The notes under the pieces are model-generated. The model worked only from the letters and a program-made list of their open reading frames with translations. It searched no databases and was not told the DNA's origin. A program made the translations under genes and the position numbers. This document shows positions 19,218 through 28,111 of a DNA stretch of 64,000 bases, one piece after another (the first letter of the stretch is position 1; each line of letters opens with the position of its first letter). The DNA comes from Kiloniella laminariae DSM 19542 (lineage in GTDB: Bacteria; Pseudomonadota; Alphaproteobacteria; Kiloniellales; Kiloniellaceae). The DNA lies in the NCBI RefSeq assembly GCF_000374005.1, contig NZ_KB893135.1:462129-526128 (forward strand), in the 5' to 3' direction.

Positions 19218-20303
19218 ATGAGCATCGATCATTCCGGGGGAGAGAAAGGCCAGGAAAAAATGAATGCCCCAGCAAAAGCAATTAAGCTTGCACCTTCATC
19301 TGAGAAAATGCCGGAAGATCCGGATATGGTTCCCCAGGACTTTGAGCCTGATCCACAGTCGGTTGGCAGTAATGACCACAAACATATTCTGGTCATCAAG
19401 CTTTCCGCTTTTGGTGATTTCATTCTCTCTATCCGCTCTTTTCAGGCAATACGTGCCCACCACCCCAAAGCCGACATCACCCTGTTGACCACAGCCCCTT
19501 ATGCTGCCCTTGCCCGGACCAGTGGCTGCTTCAACTCTGTCTGGATCGACAAGCGACCGAGAATTTATGATATCCCGGCCCTGTTCAAGCTGCGCAAAGA
19601 TCTGCACTCGGGTCATTTCAGCCGGGTTTATGATCTGCAACGCAATGACCGGAGCCACCTTTATTATCGCCTGCTCCCCCTGAACAAACCAGAGTGGATC
19701 GGCACAATAAAGGGCTGTTCTCACTATTACAAAAAACCGGAAAACGGGGTTTACCACATCGCCGTCAGGGAAAAGGCCCAACTGGAGCTTGCTGGTATCA
19801 AAAACATCCAGCTGCCCGATCTTTCCTTTATCAAAGCGGAAATTGAAGAGCTGCACCTGCCAAGAGCATATGCCATGCTGGTTCCCGGGGGTGCAGCTCA
19901 CCGACCACAAAAACGCTGGCCTGTAGAAAATTATGCCGACCTCGCCCATCACCTGACTCACCTGGGTATTACGCCCGTCATCATCGGTGGCAGCGCGGAA
20001 CAGGCAGAATGTGACACGATCAAGGGCCTCTGCCCAGCCGTACGCAACCTCTGTCGCGCAACATCGCTGGAGCAGATTGCGGTGATCGCTCGAAGATCAC
20101 AGTTTGCCATTGGTAATGACACCGGTCCCATGCACCTGATTTCTGCCGCAGGCTGCCCGACCATTGTACTTTTTTCTGCAGCATCCGACCCCAACAAGAT
20201 TTCGCCAATCGGCCCTGACGTTCAGATCATCCAGGCTGATGATCTCCAGGATCTTTCTCTTGAAGAAGTTACAGCCTCACTCCCCGCAGCACAGCTGGAC
20301 TGA
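19218..20303 (+). CDS. Glycosyltransferase family 9 (heptosyltransferase-like)
   Basis: A 361-residue protein with GT9 landmarks: ILVIKLSAFGDFILSIRSF near residues 55-75, a VPGGAAHRPQKRWP donor-domain motif, and AIGNDTGPMHLISAAGCPT near the C-terminus. Family members add ADP-heptose or a similar sugar to the LPS inner core. Two starts are plausible: ATG 19218 behind the duplicated leader, or ATG 19260 (MNAPAK), which has AGGA at better spacing; the extra residues are not conserved-looking. It is transcribed away from the GT4 gene and ends in its own terminator. Confidence 0.85.
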   Translation: MSIDHSGGEKGQEKMNAPAKAIKLAPSSEKMPEDPDMVPQDFEPDPQSVGSNDHKHILVIKLSAFGDFILSIRSFQAIRAHHPKADITLLTTAPYAALARTSGCFNSVWIDKRPRIYDIPALFKLRKDLHSGHFSRVYDLQRNDRSHLYYRLLPLNKPEWIGTIKGCSHYYKKPENGVYHIAVREKAQLELAGIKNIQLPDLSFIKAEIEELHLPRAYAMLVPGGAAHRPQKRWPVENYADLAHHLTHLGITPVIIGGSAEQAECDTIKGLCPAVRNLCRATSLEQIAVIARRSQFAIGNDTGPMHLISAAGCPTIVLFSAASDPNKISPIGPDVQIIQADDLQDLSLEEVTASLPAAQLD

Positions 20304-20311
20304 TAAAAAAG

Positions 20312-20334
20312 AGGCGTCCCACAAGGGGACGCCT
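20312..20334 (+). terminator. Rho-independent terminator
   Basis: A 9-bp stem (AGGCGTCCC and its complement), a 5-base loop and a short T run, preceded by an A run, lie just after the GT9 stop codon. Confidence 0.8.
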
Positions 20335-20474
20335 TTTGCAAAGGGGGCAATAAGTCTTGGCTTCATGTTCAAGAACATGCAGGCCATAGAGTAGACTCAA
20401 CCAAATCGATTTGTCCACAAAAATATACAACCTAAAGTAAATGTCACGACATCATCACAGCATGAACAAGCGCA

Positions 20475-21293
20475 TCACTTCACTTTGTAGTCAGGCAACA
20501 ACTGTTCCGCCTCATAACGCGCCTTGATATGCGACACTACGGGGTAAAGTGCAGCAAAAGTGGCAATCAGAAAGCCATAACCACCTTCGCGATAGCCCTT
20601 GCGCCTGATATAACAACGCCAGAAACGACTGAAAATCCGACGGACATTCCCCCGCATTGTACCAATTGTTCCGCTCTCAATCAGATCCTTTGCCCGGGCT
20701 GTTGTATAGGAGTCAAAACGCCGGATCATGTCGGAAATATTATTATCAACATAATGGAGTAGCCGGGTCTTTAGCTTGTCACCTTTTTTGGCACCGTCTT
20801 TCCAATAGAGCGATGGATGAACTCGGTCCCGCCCCCAGCGTTTGATTCCTTTGCGGCAAAGGCATGAAGCTGATGACTTACCAAACTGTGCTCCCCAGCC
20901 ATATCGGACAAGATGACTGCCAATATAGTTATCCACCGGGATCAGATAATAATCTGCCTCCGCCCGCTCGACTGTCGCCCGGATCTCCTGCGCCAGTTCC
21001 GGAGAAATGTGTTCGTCAGCATCAATCTCGAGCACCCACTCCCCCCGACAGGCTGCATTCCCGGCGTTCCGGCGATCCCCTTCAATCGGCCAGCCTCCCT
21101 CGAGAAGACAGTCCGTGTATTCAAGAACGATATCCTTGGTACCATCAGTACAGCGATCCAGCACCACGACGATCTCGTCACAGAATTTTACTCTTTCGAG
21201 GCAGTCTCGAATACGTTTTTCCTCGTTATGAACCACCAATAAGGCAGACAAAAAAATCTTCTTGTTATCCAGAACCACCTGTACTTCCGTCAT
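20475..21293 (-). CDS. Glycosyltransferase family 2, WaaE-like
   Basis: The 272-residue protein has the GT-A opening LSALLVVHNEEKRIRDCLE, the CDEIVVVLDRCTDGT segment and the metal-binding EIDADEH (DXD) motif near residue 92. Length and order match the WaaE/KdtX family, which adds glucose to an LPS core heptose. Its ATG overlaps the stop of the upstream heptosyltransferase-like gene by four bases, so the two are translationally coupled and probably work on the same glycan. Confidence 0.82.
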   Translation of the reverse strand: MTEVQVVLDNKKIFLSALLVVHNEEKRIRDCLERVKFCDEIVVVLDRCTDGTKDIVLEYTDCLLEGGWPIEGDRRNAGNAACRGEWVLEIDADEHISPELAQEIRATVERAEADYYLIPVDNYIGSHLVRYGWGAQFGKSSASCLCRKGIKRWGRDRVHPSLYWKDGAKKGDKLKTRLLHYVDNNISDMIRRFDSYTTARAKDLIESGTIGTMRGNVRRIFSRFWRCYIRRKGYREGGYGFLIATFAALYPVVSHIKARYEAEQLLPDYKVK

Positions 21294-22246
21294 TTCATCC
21301 CCCGGCGATAGAGTTCCTCGGCTGCCGTAACGACCGTTTCGAGCTTCAGGTTTTCCATATAGCTGGGTACCCCATGGCTGTAATCGAACTCCGGATGATT
21401 GGTCATTTCTTTATAGCCTTCAGGTGTTCTTACGCAGGCACAGTCAGCCCCCCAGGGATGATATCGCCATTCCGGGCTCGGTCCGAACAGACCAAGCGTA
21501 CGCGTTCCCGCCGCTGCTGCCAGATGCATCAGGCCAGAATCATTCCCGATAAACAGGTCACAGCGGCGCAGGCATGCTGCGACGGTCACCAGATCCTGAC
21601 CAACCAGATCAATCACGCGTTCCTGCGGCAAAACGGAATAAAGTGACAAAATCTGCTCACGCTCCTGTGGCGCAGCCAAGATTGCCAACCGAGCTCCCGG
21701 CAAGATCCCGCCGTCGCCCGTCAGTTGCTCAACCAACGCAATAAAACGATCAATTGGCCATTGTTTGCCTGACCAGTTAGCGGCAGGCCCCACCGCAAGA
21801 ACAGGCAATCCTGTAGGAACAAGTTCAAGAGCCCGTCCATCGTGCAGTGGATCGGTCCAGACAACAGGAGACGGTGTCGTTTCGTTCTTCAGCATACGCG
21901 ACAGCTCGACAATCCGGTGTAGCTTCTCGTCCTTGACCGGCACAATCAGGCGGCGCCCTGTCAGCAGGAAATAGCTGACACCAGAGCGACGCATATCGAC
22001 CACGACATCCCAATACCGCAGGAAACAACGCCCCCAAAGTTTGAGCCAATGGATGTGATGTTTCTCTTTCTTCAGGGAAATGATCTCTTCCAGCCCCGGA
22101 ACAGCTTCATACAGGGACGCCGCAGCCCCCCCGGCCACCACTGTGACCCGGGCACCCGGATACTGTTCCAGCATTGATTGCAAAACCCCGTTCGAGAGTA
22201 CAGCGTCGCCAATACGGTTTGATGTAATAAATAGTATTCTCACCAT
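21290..22246 (-). CDS. Glycosyltransferase family 9 (heptosyltransferase-like)
   Basis: A 318-residue GT9 protein with ILFITSNRIGDAVLSNGVL at the N-terminus, AVGPAANWSGKQWP in the middle and FIGNDSGLMHLAAAAGT near residue 235, the donor-binding signature of ADP-heptose transferases. It is the first gene of a two-gene unit with the WaaE-like transferase. The substrate sugar cannot be fixed from sequence; some GT9 members transfer other sugars. Confidence 0.85.
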   Translation of the reverse strand: MVRILFITSNRIGDAVLSNGVLQSMLEQYPGARVTVVAGGAAASLYEAVPGLEEIISLKKEKHHIHWLKLWGRCFLRYWDVVVDMRRSGVSYFLLTGRRLIVPVKDEKLHRIVELSRMLKNETTPSPVVWTDPLHDGRALELVPTGLPVLAVGPAANWSGKQWPIDRFIALVEQLTGDGGILPGARLAILAAPQEREQILSLYSVLPQERVIDLVGQDLVTVAACLRRCDLFIGNDSGLMHLAAAAGTRTLGLFGPSPEWRYHPWGADCACVRTPEGYKEMTNHPEFDYSHGVPSYMENLKLETVVTAAEELYRRGMK

Positions 22247-22412
22247 GATCCTCCGCCTCCGTTTATAGGGGCCAGAAACTTTATTGCCAAGCTGCCTCTT
22301 TCATCAACAGTTCTAAGCGCTTATATATCACAGATATCAGAGTGGAACAGTCGGCTTTGACCGACAGAAATACTCATGACCAAACAGCAGATTCGAGGCG
22401 GACGTCAACAGC

Positions 22413-23330
22413 ATGGCACAGCGTAACACCCGGGCAGAGATTATTGTTCTTGAACATCGCGGCGTTCTGGCTTTGGACGGAGAAGACCTGTTGCCCTTTC
22501 TGCAAGGGCTGGTAACCCAGGATGTCAGCAGGGTATCACCAGATCGTGCAGTCTGGTCAGCCTTCCTGACACCTCAGGGGAAGTTTCTCCATGAATTTTT
22601 CCTTTGTGCCTCCCCTGCAGGCGGGTTTCTCCTGGATTGCGAAAAGGACCGTGCCGCAGATCTCCTGCGTCGCCTGGGACTTTATCGCATGCGCTCCAAA
22701 GTTACCCTTGAAAACCGGACAGATGACTATGCTGTGCTGGCACTTTACGGCGCGGGGATTCCTGAAAAACTCGGGTTATCCGCAGATAAAGGCCACAGTC
22801 GTTTTGTTGATTTTTCTGATACAAAAGGGCAGGTTTTTATCGACCCCCGGCACACTGATTTAGGAGCTCGTGCCGTTATACCTCGAAAACATCTCGATGA
22901 TTTCCTCGCCGTCATGGACCTGCCGCAAGGATCTCTCGCAAATCATGACCGGCTGCGCCTTGGCCTAGGCATTCCTGATGGCAGTCGGGATCTTGAAGTT
23001 GAAAAATCAATCCTGCTCGAAAACGGCTTCAACGAACTTGATGCCATCGATTGGAAAAAAGGCTGTTTTATCGGGCAGGAACTGACTGCGAGAACCAAAT
23101 ACCGCGCCCTGATCAAAAAGCGCCTTGTTCCGGTACAGATTTCTGGTCCAGCTCCGGTTCCAGGAACTGACATTATCCATCAGGGTAAAGCCGTTGGCAC
23201 CTTGCGGTCGCTCTGCGATGATATCGGGCTGGCAACCCTCCGTATTGATGTCCTGGACCAACAGGACCTGATCTGCGGGGAGGCAACACTTCAACCAAAA
23301 ATTCCGGACTGGATCGAGATCGCTTCCTGA
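22413..23330 (+). CDS. ygfZ: Folate-binding protein YgfZ
   Basis: A 305-residue member of the YgfZ/CAF17 family, which helps assemble or repair certain iron-sulfur enzymes in a tetrahydrofolate-dependent way. The hallmark KGCFIGQELTAR, including the conserved Cys, lies near residue 216. The N-terminal half shows LQGLVTQDV and the FLTPQGKFLHEF segment typical of the aminomethyltransferase-like fold. A GNAT gene follows 25 bases downstream and is probably cotranscribed. Confidence 0.9.
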   Translation: MAQRNTRAEIIVLEHRGVLALDGEDLLPFLQGLVTQDVSRVSPDRAVWSAFLTPQGKFLHEFFLCASPAGGFLLDCEKDRAADLLRRLGLYRMRSKVTLENRTDDYAVLALYGAGIPEKLGLSADKGHSRFVDFSDTKGQVFIDPRHTDLGARAVIPRKHLDDFLAVMDLPQGSLANHDRLRLGLGIPDGSRDLEVEKSILLENGFNELDAIDWKKGCFIGQELTARTKYRALIKKRLVPVQISGPAPVPGTDIIHQGKAVGTLRSLCDDIGLATLRIDVLDQQDLICGEATLQPKIPDWIEIAS

Positions 23331-23355
23331 TAATCTGCAGCCGAAAATAGCCGAG

Positions 23356-23907
23356 ATGACCAAGTATTCACAAGATACTGCCAGATTGTCGTACCTCCTT
23401 CGACCCATTACCGACAGGGATTCAGCTGCAGCAATTGATCTGGTTCAACGCAGCTATTTGGAATACGCCGACCAGGGTGTGGTGTTTGATCTCGACGAAG
23501 AAAACGACCTGAAACAGCTGGCCACGGCTTTTCATCAGGCAGGCGGCGAGATTTTTGCTCTCGTCCCCCAGAACCAGCCGGAAATACTGGCTGGTATTGG
23601 CGGGTATCAGGAAACGGCTTCTGGCTGTCTTGAGGTCAAGAAGCTTTACGTCTGCCCCGGGCATCGTGGACAGGGGGGCGGCAAGCGCCTGCTCGACCAT
23701 ATTATCGAACAGGCCAGGTCTTCAGCAGCACAAGAGCTGATGCTCTGGACCGACACCCGCTTTACCAAGGCTCATGGGCTTTACGAGAAATACGGTTTCA
23801 CCAAAGGCCCTGAAACCAGAAAACTCCAGGACAAAAGCAGGACCGAAGAATTCAGCTATCACCTGGCTTTACGCCAGGATCGAGAGCTAGTGCCCCGAGG
23901 CTTTTGA
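23356..23907 (+). CDS. GNAT family N-acetyltransferase
   Basis: A 183-residue acetyltransferase. The acetyl-CoA-binding motif VCPGHRGQGGGKRLLDHIIEQA is at about residues 96-117, preceded by the EVKKLYV strand and followed by LWTDTRFTKAHGLYEKYGFTK. The substrate is unknown. Its 3' end overlaps that of the convergent EmrE-like gene by 21 bases. Confidence 0.85.
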   Translation: MTKYSQDTARLSYLLRPITDRDSAAAIDLVQRSYLEYADQGVVFDLDEENDLKQLATAFHQAGGEIFALVPQNQPEILAGIGGYQETASGCLEVKKLYVCPGHRGQGGGKRLLDHIIEQARSSAAQELMLWTDTRFTKAHGLYEKYGFTKGPETRKLQDKSRTEEFSYHLALRQDRELVPRGF

Positions 23908-24219
23908 AACCAGATTGAGCAACAGAACCCCGCCGATGATCATGGCGATACCAACTGCCCCGGCCAGATCCATCTTTTCCCCAAAGAAAACAATACCGAA
24001 ACCTGCGGTCAGGACAATGCCAGCCCCCGACCAGACCGCATAGGTCACGCCAATGGAAAGCTGGCGCGTCACCAGTGACAAAAGATAAAAGGCACAGGCA
24101 TAGCCCACGGCAACCACCAATGTGGGCAAAGGGCGGGTGAAACCATCCGTCACTTTAAGTGAAAGCGTGGCAACAACTTCACATACGATGGCGATCCCCA
24201 GCATCCAGTAAACCGGCAT
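23887..24219 (-). CDS. Small multidrug resistance (EmrE-like) efflux protein
   Basis: A 110-residue, four-helix inner-membrane protein of the SMR family. The essential Glu is at position 14 (AIVCEVVATLSLK), and the helix 3 signature AVWSGAGIVLTAGFG is present. The sequence around Glu14 fits proton-coupled drug export (EmrE) rather than the guanidinium exporters. It follows an ArsR-type regulator by 42 bases on the same strand and is probably controlled by it. Confidence 0.87.
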   Translation of the reverse strand: MPVYWMLGIAIVCEVVATLSLKVTDGFTRPLPTLVVAVGYACAFYLLSLVTRQLSIGVTYAVWSGAGIVLTAGFGIVFFGEKMDLAGAVGIAMIIGGVLLLNLVSKASGH

Positions 24220-24261
24220 TTTCCACCCCCAATAAATAACGATCCGGTTTACCGGTCTGCT

Positions 24262-24612
24262 CTAGTCCCTTTGCGGTTTTTCCGTTTGGGACACTTCACG
24301 GCCAGGCGTTTGGGCCCGGGCCTTTTCACGACTTTCTTCTACATAGATTTTCCCGCAAGGGCAAACTTCGTGAATGAAGCTGTTCAGGGTGTTCAGCAGG
24401 TTATCTTCGACCAGACTGTAATGAACGAACTGGCCTTTTTTCTCGCTGGAAACAAGCCCGGCATTTTCCAGGATCCCCAGATGCTTGGACAACGAAGGCT
24501 TGGAAATGTCAAAACGTTCTGCAATCTCGCCCGCAGTCATGCTGCTGGCAGAAAGATATGCAAGAATTTTACGTCGGATGTCTGACGAAAGCGCCTGAAA
24601 AACTTTTCCCAT
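24262..24612 (-). CDS. ArsR-family transcriptional regulator
   Basis: A 116-residue winged-helix protein. The recognition segment ERFDISKPSLSKHLGILENAGLV lies at about residues 37-59, followed by the beta wing SSEKKGQFVHYSL. A CPCG cluster at about 83-86 could bind a metal or sense oxidation, but the N-terminal metal-site cysteines of ArsR itself are absent; the SdpR-like branch is an alternative. It is the first gene of a unit with the EmrE-like pump and faces 24700 across two palindromes. Confidence 0.85.
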   Translation of the reverse strand: MGKVFQALSSDIRRKILAYLSASSMTAGEIAERFDISKPSLSKHLGILENAGLVSSEKKGQFVHYSLVEDNLLNTLNSFIHEVCPCGKIYVEESREKARAQTPGREVSQTEKPQRD

Positions 24613-24634
24613 ATTCCCCGGAATGAATCTCTAC

Positions 24635-24699
24635 ACATTTAGATAATTGACTAAATGTATAAATGCGGTAAATTTTAGCAATTAGCCATTTAGCTAAAT
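24635..24699. promoter_or_regulatory. Two palindromic operators between divergent units
   Basis: ACATTTAG-N8-CTAAATGT (24635-24658) has perfect 8-bp arms, and ATTTAGCTAAAT (24688-24699) is a perfect 12-bp palindrome with the same half-site, directly against the start of the next gene. The shared TTTAG half-site and the position next to the ArsR-type gene suggest that this regulator represses both directions. Confidence 0.65.
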
Positions 24700-25779
24700 A
24701 TGGTACAGATGACAGAAAAGAACAAGCAGAATCACCCTTCCGGGGAAAAACCAACGGCGTTGGGCGAAGACATTTCACCTCTTTCTTCGCCCCAAACGTC
24801 CGATAATTTTTCCTCTGCCCGATCGTGGAATTCATACTTCAGCAATCATGGTCTGCCGAAACTGCCTTCCCGCGGGGCCTTGATGATCATCGGTTTTCTT
24901 GCCGTTGCCATCGCCTCCGTGCTCTTTCGTCAAAAGCTGTCGGACACCGCCCTGCTTTATATCGGTATCCCCCTGGTCATAGTCTATCTCGTGACCCTCT
25001 TGCCACGATCGGGTTCCATAACCGGAAAATCCATGATTGCCTTGACCTATCTGCTTCTTCTGTCGTTTCCACTTCTGCAGGAAGGCTTCATCTGTGTCAT
25101 CATGGCCGCGCCTTTGATGTATGGTGTCGTTGGGGCCGTCGCTATTGCGATTGATTATTTCATCTATTCCACGCGTAAAGATCGCGGTTCAGACAGGCTA
25201 AAGTCCGCCCTGGTTGTCTCCCTGTTCGGTGTTTTTGCACTCGAGGGAACACATGACCTCTTGTCCTTTGAAAGAGAAAATCTGGTCACCCGTTCGGCTG
25301 TCGTCGAGGGAAATTTGCACCAGGTGCGCCAACGTCTGGCCCAGGTGCCAAGCTTTGACAAACCCCGCCCGGTTCTGGTCAGGCTTTTCCCCCTGCCCCT
25401 CGCCATCGAAGGCAGCGGCCTCGCCATCGGTGACCAACGCCGTATGAGCTTTGTTTATAACAAATGGGTCTTTTTCAATGCACACAGGGGCGAAGTGGTC
25501 GCCCAGATTGAAGACGCAACAGAAACCCGCATTCGTTCCCGGGTCATCAGTGATACCAGCTATCTGTCAAACTATCTGACCTGGAAGACCACCGAAGTAA
25601 ACCTCAAGCCCATAGATTCCGGACATACCGAGGTCACCTGGAATCTGACCTACAGCCGCAAGCTTGATCCGGCGTGGTACTTTGCCCCTCTCCAGGAATA
25701 TGTGGTTGGAAAGGTCGCTGACATCTTTATCGAAAATGTTGCCATGCCCCGCTCTGCGCCTGTTCCCGCAAAACTCTGA
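24700..25779 (+). CDS. Membrane protein with C-terminal SRPBCC-like domain
   Basis: I do not recognise a named family. The 359 residues comprise a polar N-terminus (to about 55), four hydrophobic helices (about 60-165), one further hydrophobic segment, and a soluble C-terminal half in which FVYNKWVFFNAHRGEVVAQI, IRSRVISDTSYLSNYLTWK and HTEVTWNLTYSRKLDPAWYF resemble polyketide-cyclase/START-like proteins that bind lipids. The ATG abuts a palindromic operator and shows no clear ribosome site, so a leaderless message or the ATG at 24709 is possible. A methyltransferase-like membrane gene follows 54 bases downstream. Confidence 0.6.
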   Translation: MVQMTEKNKQNHPSGEKPTALGEDISPLSSPQTSDNFSSARSWNSYFSNHGLPKLPSRGALMIIGFLAVAIASVLFRQKLSDTALLYIGIPLVIVYLVTLLPRSGSITGKSMIALTYLLLLSFPLLQEGFICVIMAAPLMYGVVGAVAIAIDYFIYSTRKDRGSDRLKSALVVSLFGVFALEGTHDLLSFERENLVTRSAVVEGNLHQVRQRLAQVPSFDKPRPVLVRLFPLPLAIEGSGLAIGDQRRMSFVYNKWVFFNAHRGEVVAQIEDATETRIRSRVISDTSYLSNYLTWKTTEVNLKPIDSGHTEVTWNLTYSRKLDPAWYFAPLQEYVVGKVADIFIENVAMPRSAPVPAKL

Positions 25780-25833
25780 CTACTATTCAGGACCGTTTCT
25801 GCTACAAGGCAGGCCCCCGGAGAACAATTCCTC

Positions 25834-26793
25834 ATGATCCTCACCATCGGGCTGTTTAAAAATCTCTTGATATCAGGTGCCGTCCTTGTCTGGGCACTCC
25901 TGTTGGCCAACGCGAGTACCTCCCCCCGGGAAAAAGCAGCTTCCCTCTTTGCCTTTGTCTGGCAATTTGTCAGCACCTTTGTCCTGAGCCTGCTGTTCCA
26001 GCAGTGGCAGAATTGGAATGTACCGCCGCAATCAGCCCTTTTTCTGGGTCTCCCTGCCGACTTCATTGCCGCACAGAGCATCCTGCTGGGTTCTGTCATC
26101 ACATTGGGGGTACGAAATCGGTCGCTGTTTCCAAAGCTGTTGTTCGGCGGGACAGCCATGGTTGTGCTTTATACCCAGAGCCCGGTTCTGCCCTTCACCA
26201 ACGGGAATGTCCTGTTTTTGACCAGTCTTGTGACCTTCTCTCTCATCCCATCCCTGATGCTAGGACACTGGACAACCCGGGACCACTACCCGCTCCTGCG
26301 AAGTACTCTCCAGTCAGTGGCCTGGACAGCTGTACTCTTGTGGCTATTGCCTGCCCTGTTGTTTCAGCACCCCGATTACAGCTGGCAACCGCTTTTTCAG
26401 CGCCCGCTCTGGCTTACCCTGGCCTACGCTCTTCCCCTGCTGCTTCCCGCGCTTCTGCTCGCCGCAGCCATCTGGCAGTTTGCCACAGAAGGCGAAGGTA
26501 CCGCCTTTCCCTATGATCCGCCAAAACGGCTGGTTACCGGCGGGATTTATGCATATCTGTCCAACCCGATGCAGCTTGGGATCTGCCTGATGATGTTCTG
26601 GTGGGGTGTTGTCCTGCACGCCTTGCCGGTTTCCCTCTCGGCGCTTGTAGCATTTGGCCTGTTTATCGTCTTCAAACATGTCTGCAATGGCAGCTGCGAT
26701 ATCGGGGAAAAAGACCCCCGCTGGGCAATCTATCAGGCCGAGGTTCCCAAATGGTTCCCCCGACGCACAGCTTGGCAAAGAAGAAAGCGCTAG
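25834..26793 (+). CDS. Isoprenylcysteine methyltransferase-like (ICMT/PEMT) membrane protein
   Basis: A 319-residue, very hydrophobic protein with about eight helices. The C-terminal quarter carries the PEMT/ICMT signature GTAFPYDPPKRLVTGG followed by YAYLSNPMQLG, then EVPKWFPR. Relatives methylate small lipophilic acceptors or lipids at the membrane using S-adenosylmethionine. The N-terminal 200 residues extend beyond the roughly 150-200 residue family core. It is probably cotranscribed with the preceding SRPBCC-like membrane gene, suggesting joint action on a lipid. Confidence 0.68.
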   Translation: MILTIGLFKNLLISGAVLVWALLLANASTSPREKAASLFAFVWQFVSTFVLSLLFQQWQNWNVPPQSALFLGLPADFIAAQSILLGSVITLGVRNRSLFPKLLFGGTAMVVLYTQSPVLPFTNGNVLFLTSLVTFSLIPSLMLGHWTTRDHYPLLRSTLQSVAWTAVLLWLLPALLFQHPDYSWQPLFQRPLWLTLAYALPLLLPALLLAAAIWQFATEGEGTAFPYDPPKRLVTGGIYAYLSNPMQLGICLMMFWWGVVLHALPVSLSALVAFGLFIVFKHVCNGSCDIGEKDPRWAIYQAEVPKWFPRRTAWQRRKR

Positions 26794-26805
26794 AGTATTC
26801 CCCGC

Positions 26806-28068
26806 TTACCCTGCTTCCGCGGGAACTTCAATCCACTGTTCCAGGAACTCCCGCAACCGCAGGATTTCCTGCCCGCCCGCAATGACATCAATATTCATCT
26901 GGCGAGCGCGGCTCCGGTCGTGTTCAGGGATCGGGCGATAGCTGAAAATAGCCGTCTTACTGACCGGGGCACCAATATCCCCGAGCCAGTCAAGTTTATA
27001 GAGCATGGTACTGGCCGGGCCAGTGGGGTGGGCATCTGCATCAAAGTATCCGGTTTTGCATTCAATCAGATAGAGGCGGTTGTTACAGAGAAAGGCAACG
27101 TCAATCTCGTTACGGGACCCGGTCGGAGCCTCGATATTGACCCCGCTGGCCAGATCGCCGATCTGTACGGGATAGTTGCTTTTGGCCCAGTCCCGACGCA
27201 ACTGGTCGATCACCGCATAGGCATAGAGCTCAAACCAGCCTCCGCGCAGGAAACGGGCTGCTTCGATCCCCCGAAACACCAGATGTTGACCTTTCCAGGA
27301 CACCAGTCCTGTGTCACAAAAACATTCGACCATGCGGTGAAAATCTGCATTTTCCCGCAGTTTGTGCGCTACGGGCCCCGCCCGATATATCCCGCCTTCG
27401 TCTTTGGCCCGGCTCATATAGCCATTAAAGGGGCCAATAACCTTGGCAAAGGCGGCTACATTTTTTGCCATCCGTTGCCCCAGACGCAGCAGCTTCGGTT
27501 GCAGGCTGTGGCGGACCGGTGCAGGGCCAATAATCTGAAAACCATTACTGGCAAAAACATCCTCAAGATCAGCCCTGTCGGGAATATCAAAGGCTTCTTT
27601 TTCCTCACCGCTCAACCACACCAGCCGGTCATTGCGTGCATCGACCAGAAAAACAGGGAGATTGTTACGCATGAATACCGAAACAGCCGCAAGGGAAAGT
27701 GCTTTTGATCCCCCCGAGGCATTGAGGACCACAGCCAGCTTTTCTGCCGGACTCAGCGTGTCAAAAACGGCTGAGACCTGACCAACCAAAGCCGAGATAT
27801 CAAGTGGATCAAAGCCCTGCACAACTGCATGGATATCCGTGGGAATATCGTGATCCAGCAGCACCTGTTTCTGATAGCGCGCCTGTTCCAGATGTTCCTG
27901 ATCGCAGATCAAAATCACCCGTCGCGCTGGGAAATAATCCCTGTTGGGTTCAGGAGCCAGAGCCGGGTTGATATTGGCCAGAGCCTGATCAGAAACCAGA
28001 CAGATGTGAACCGGCCCGTTCCGCAAAATTGTTCCGCCCTGCTCTGAATCCTGATCACTTCTTGTCAT
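26806..28068 (-). CDS. CARF-domain nuclease, DUF1887 (Card1/Can2-like)
   Basis: A 420-residue protein with the two-domain plan of Card1/Can2. The N-terminal CARF domain opens with HICLVSDQALANINPAL (about 21-37) and has the nucleotide-binding NASGGSK motif at 116-122. A linker winged-helix-like part follows. The C-terminal PD-(D/E)XK nuclease domain shows GGWFE at 276-280, NEID at 320-323 and IECK at 335-338; Glu321/Asp323/Glu336/Lys338 would form the active site. Characterised relatives are activated by cyclic tetra-adenylate made by type III CRISPR systems and then cut single-stranded or nick double-stranded DNA. No cas gene or array is in the window. It starts 43 bases after meaB on the same strand. 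Confidence 0.85.
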   Translation of the reverse strand: MTRSDQDSEQGGTILRNGPVHICLVSDQALANINPALAPEPNRDYFPARRVILICDQEHLEQARYQKQVLLDHDIPTDIHAVVQGFDPLDISALVGQVSAVFDTLSPAEKLAVVLNASGGSKALSLAAVSVFMRNNLPVFLVDARNDRLVWLSGEEKEAFDIPDRADLEDVFASNGFQIIGPAPVRHSLQPKLLRLGQRMAKNVAAFAKVIGPFNGYMSRAKDEGGIYRAGPVAHKLRENADFHRMVECFCDTGLVSWKGQHLVFRGIEAARFLRGGWFELYAYAVIDQLRRDWAKSNYPVQIGDLASGVNIEAPTGSRNEIDVAFLCNNRLYLIECKTGYFDADAHPTGPASTMLYKLDWLGDIGAPVSKTAIFSYRPIPEHDRSRARQMNIDVIAGGQEILRLREFLEQWIEVPAEAG

Positions 28069-28111
28069 ATTTTATTTCTTTTTTGTTCCCCGCTTTTCTC
28101 GGAAAATTGTG

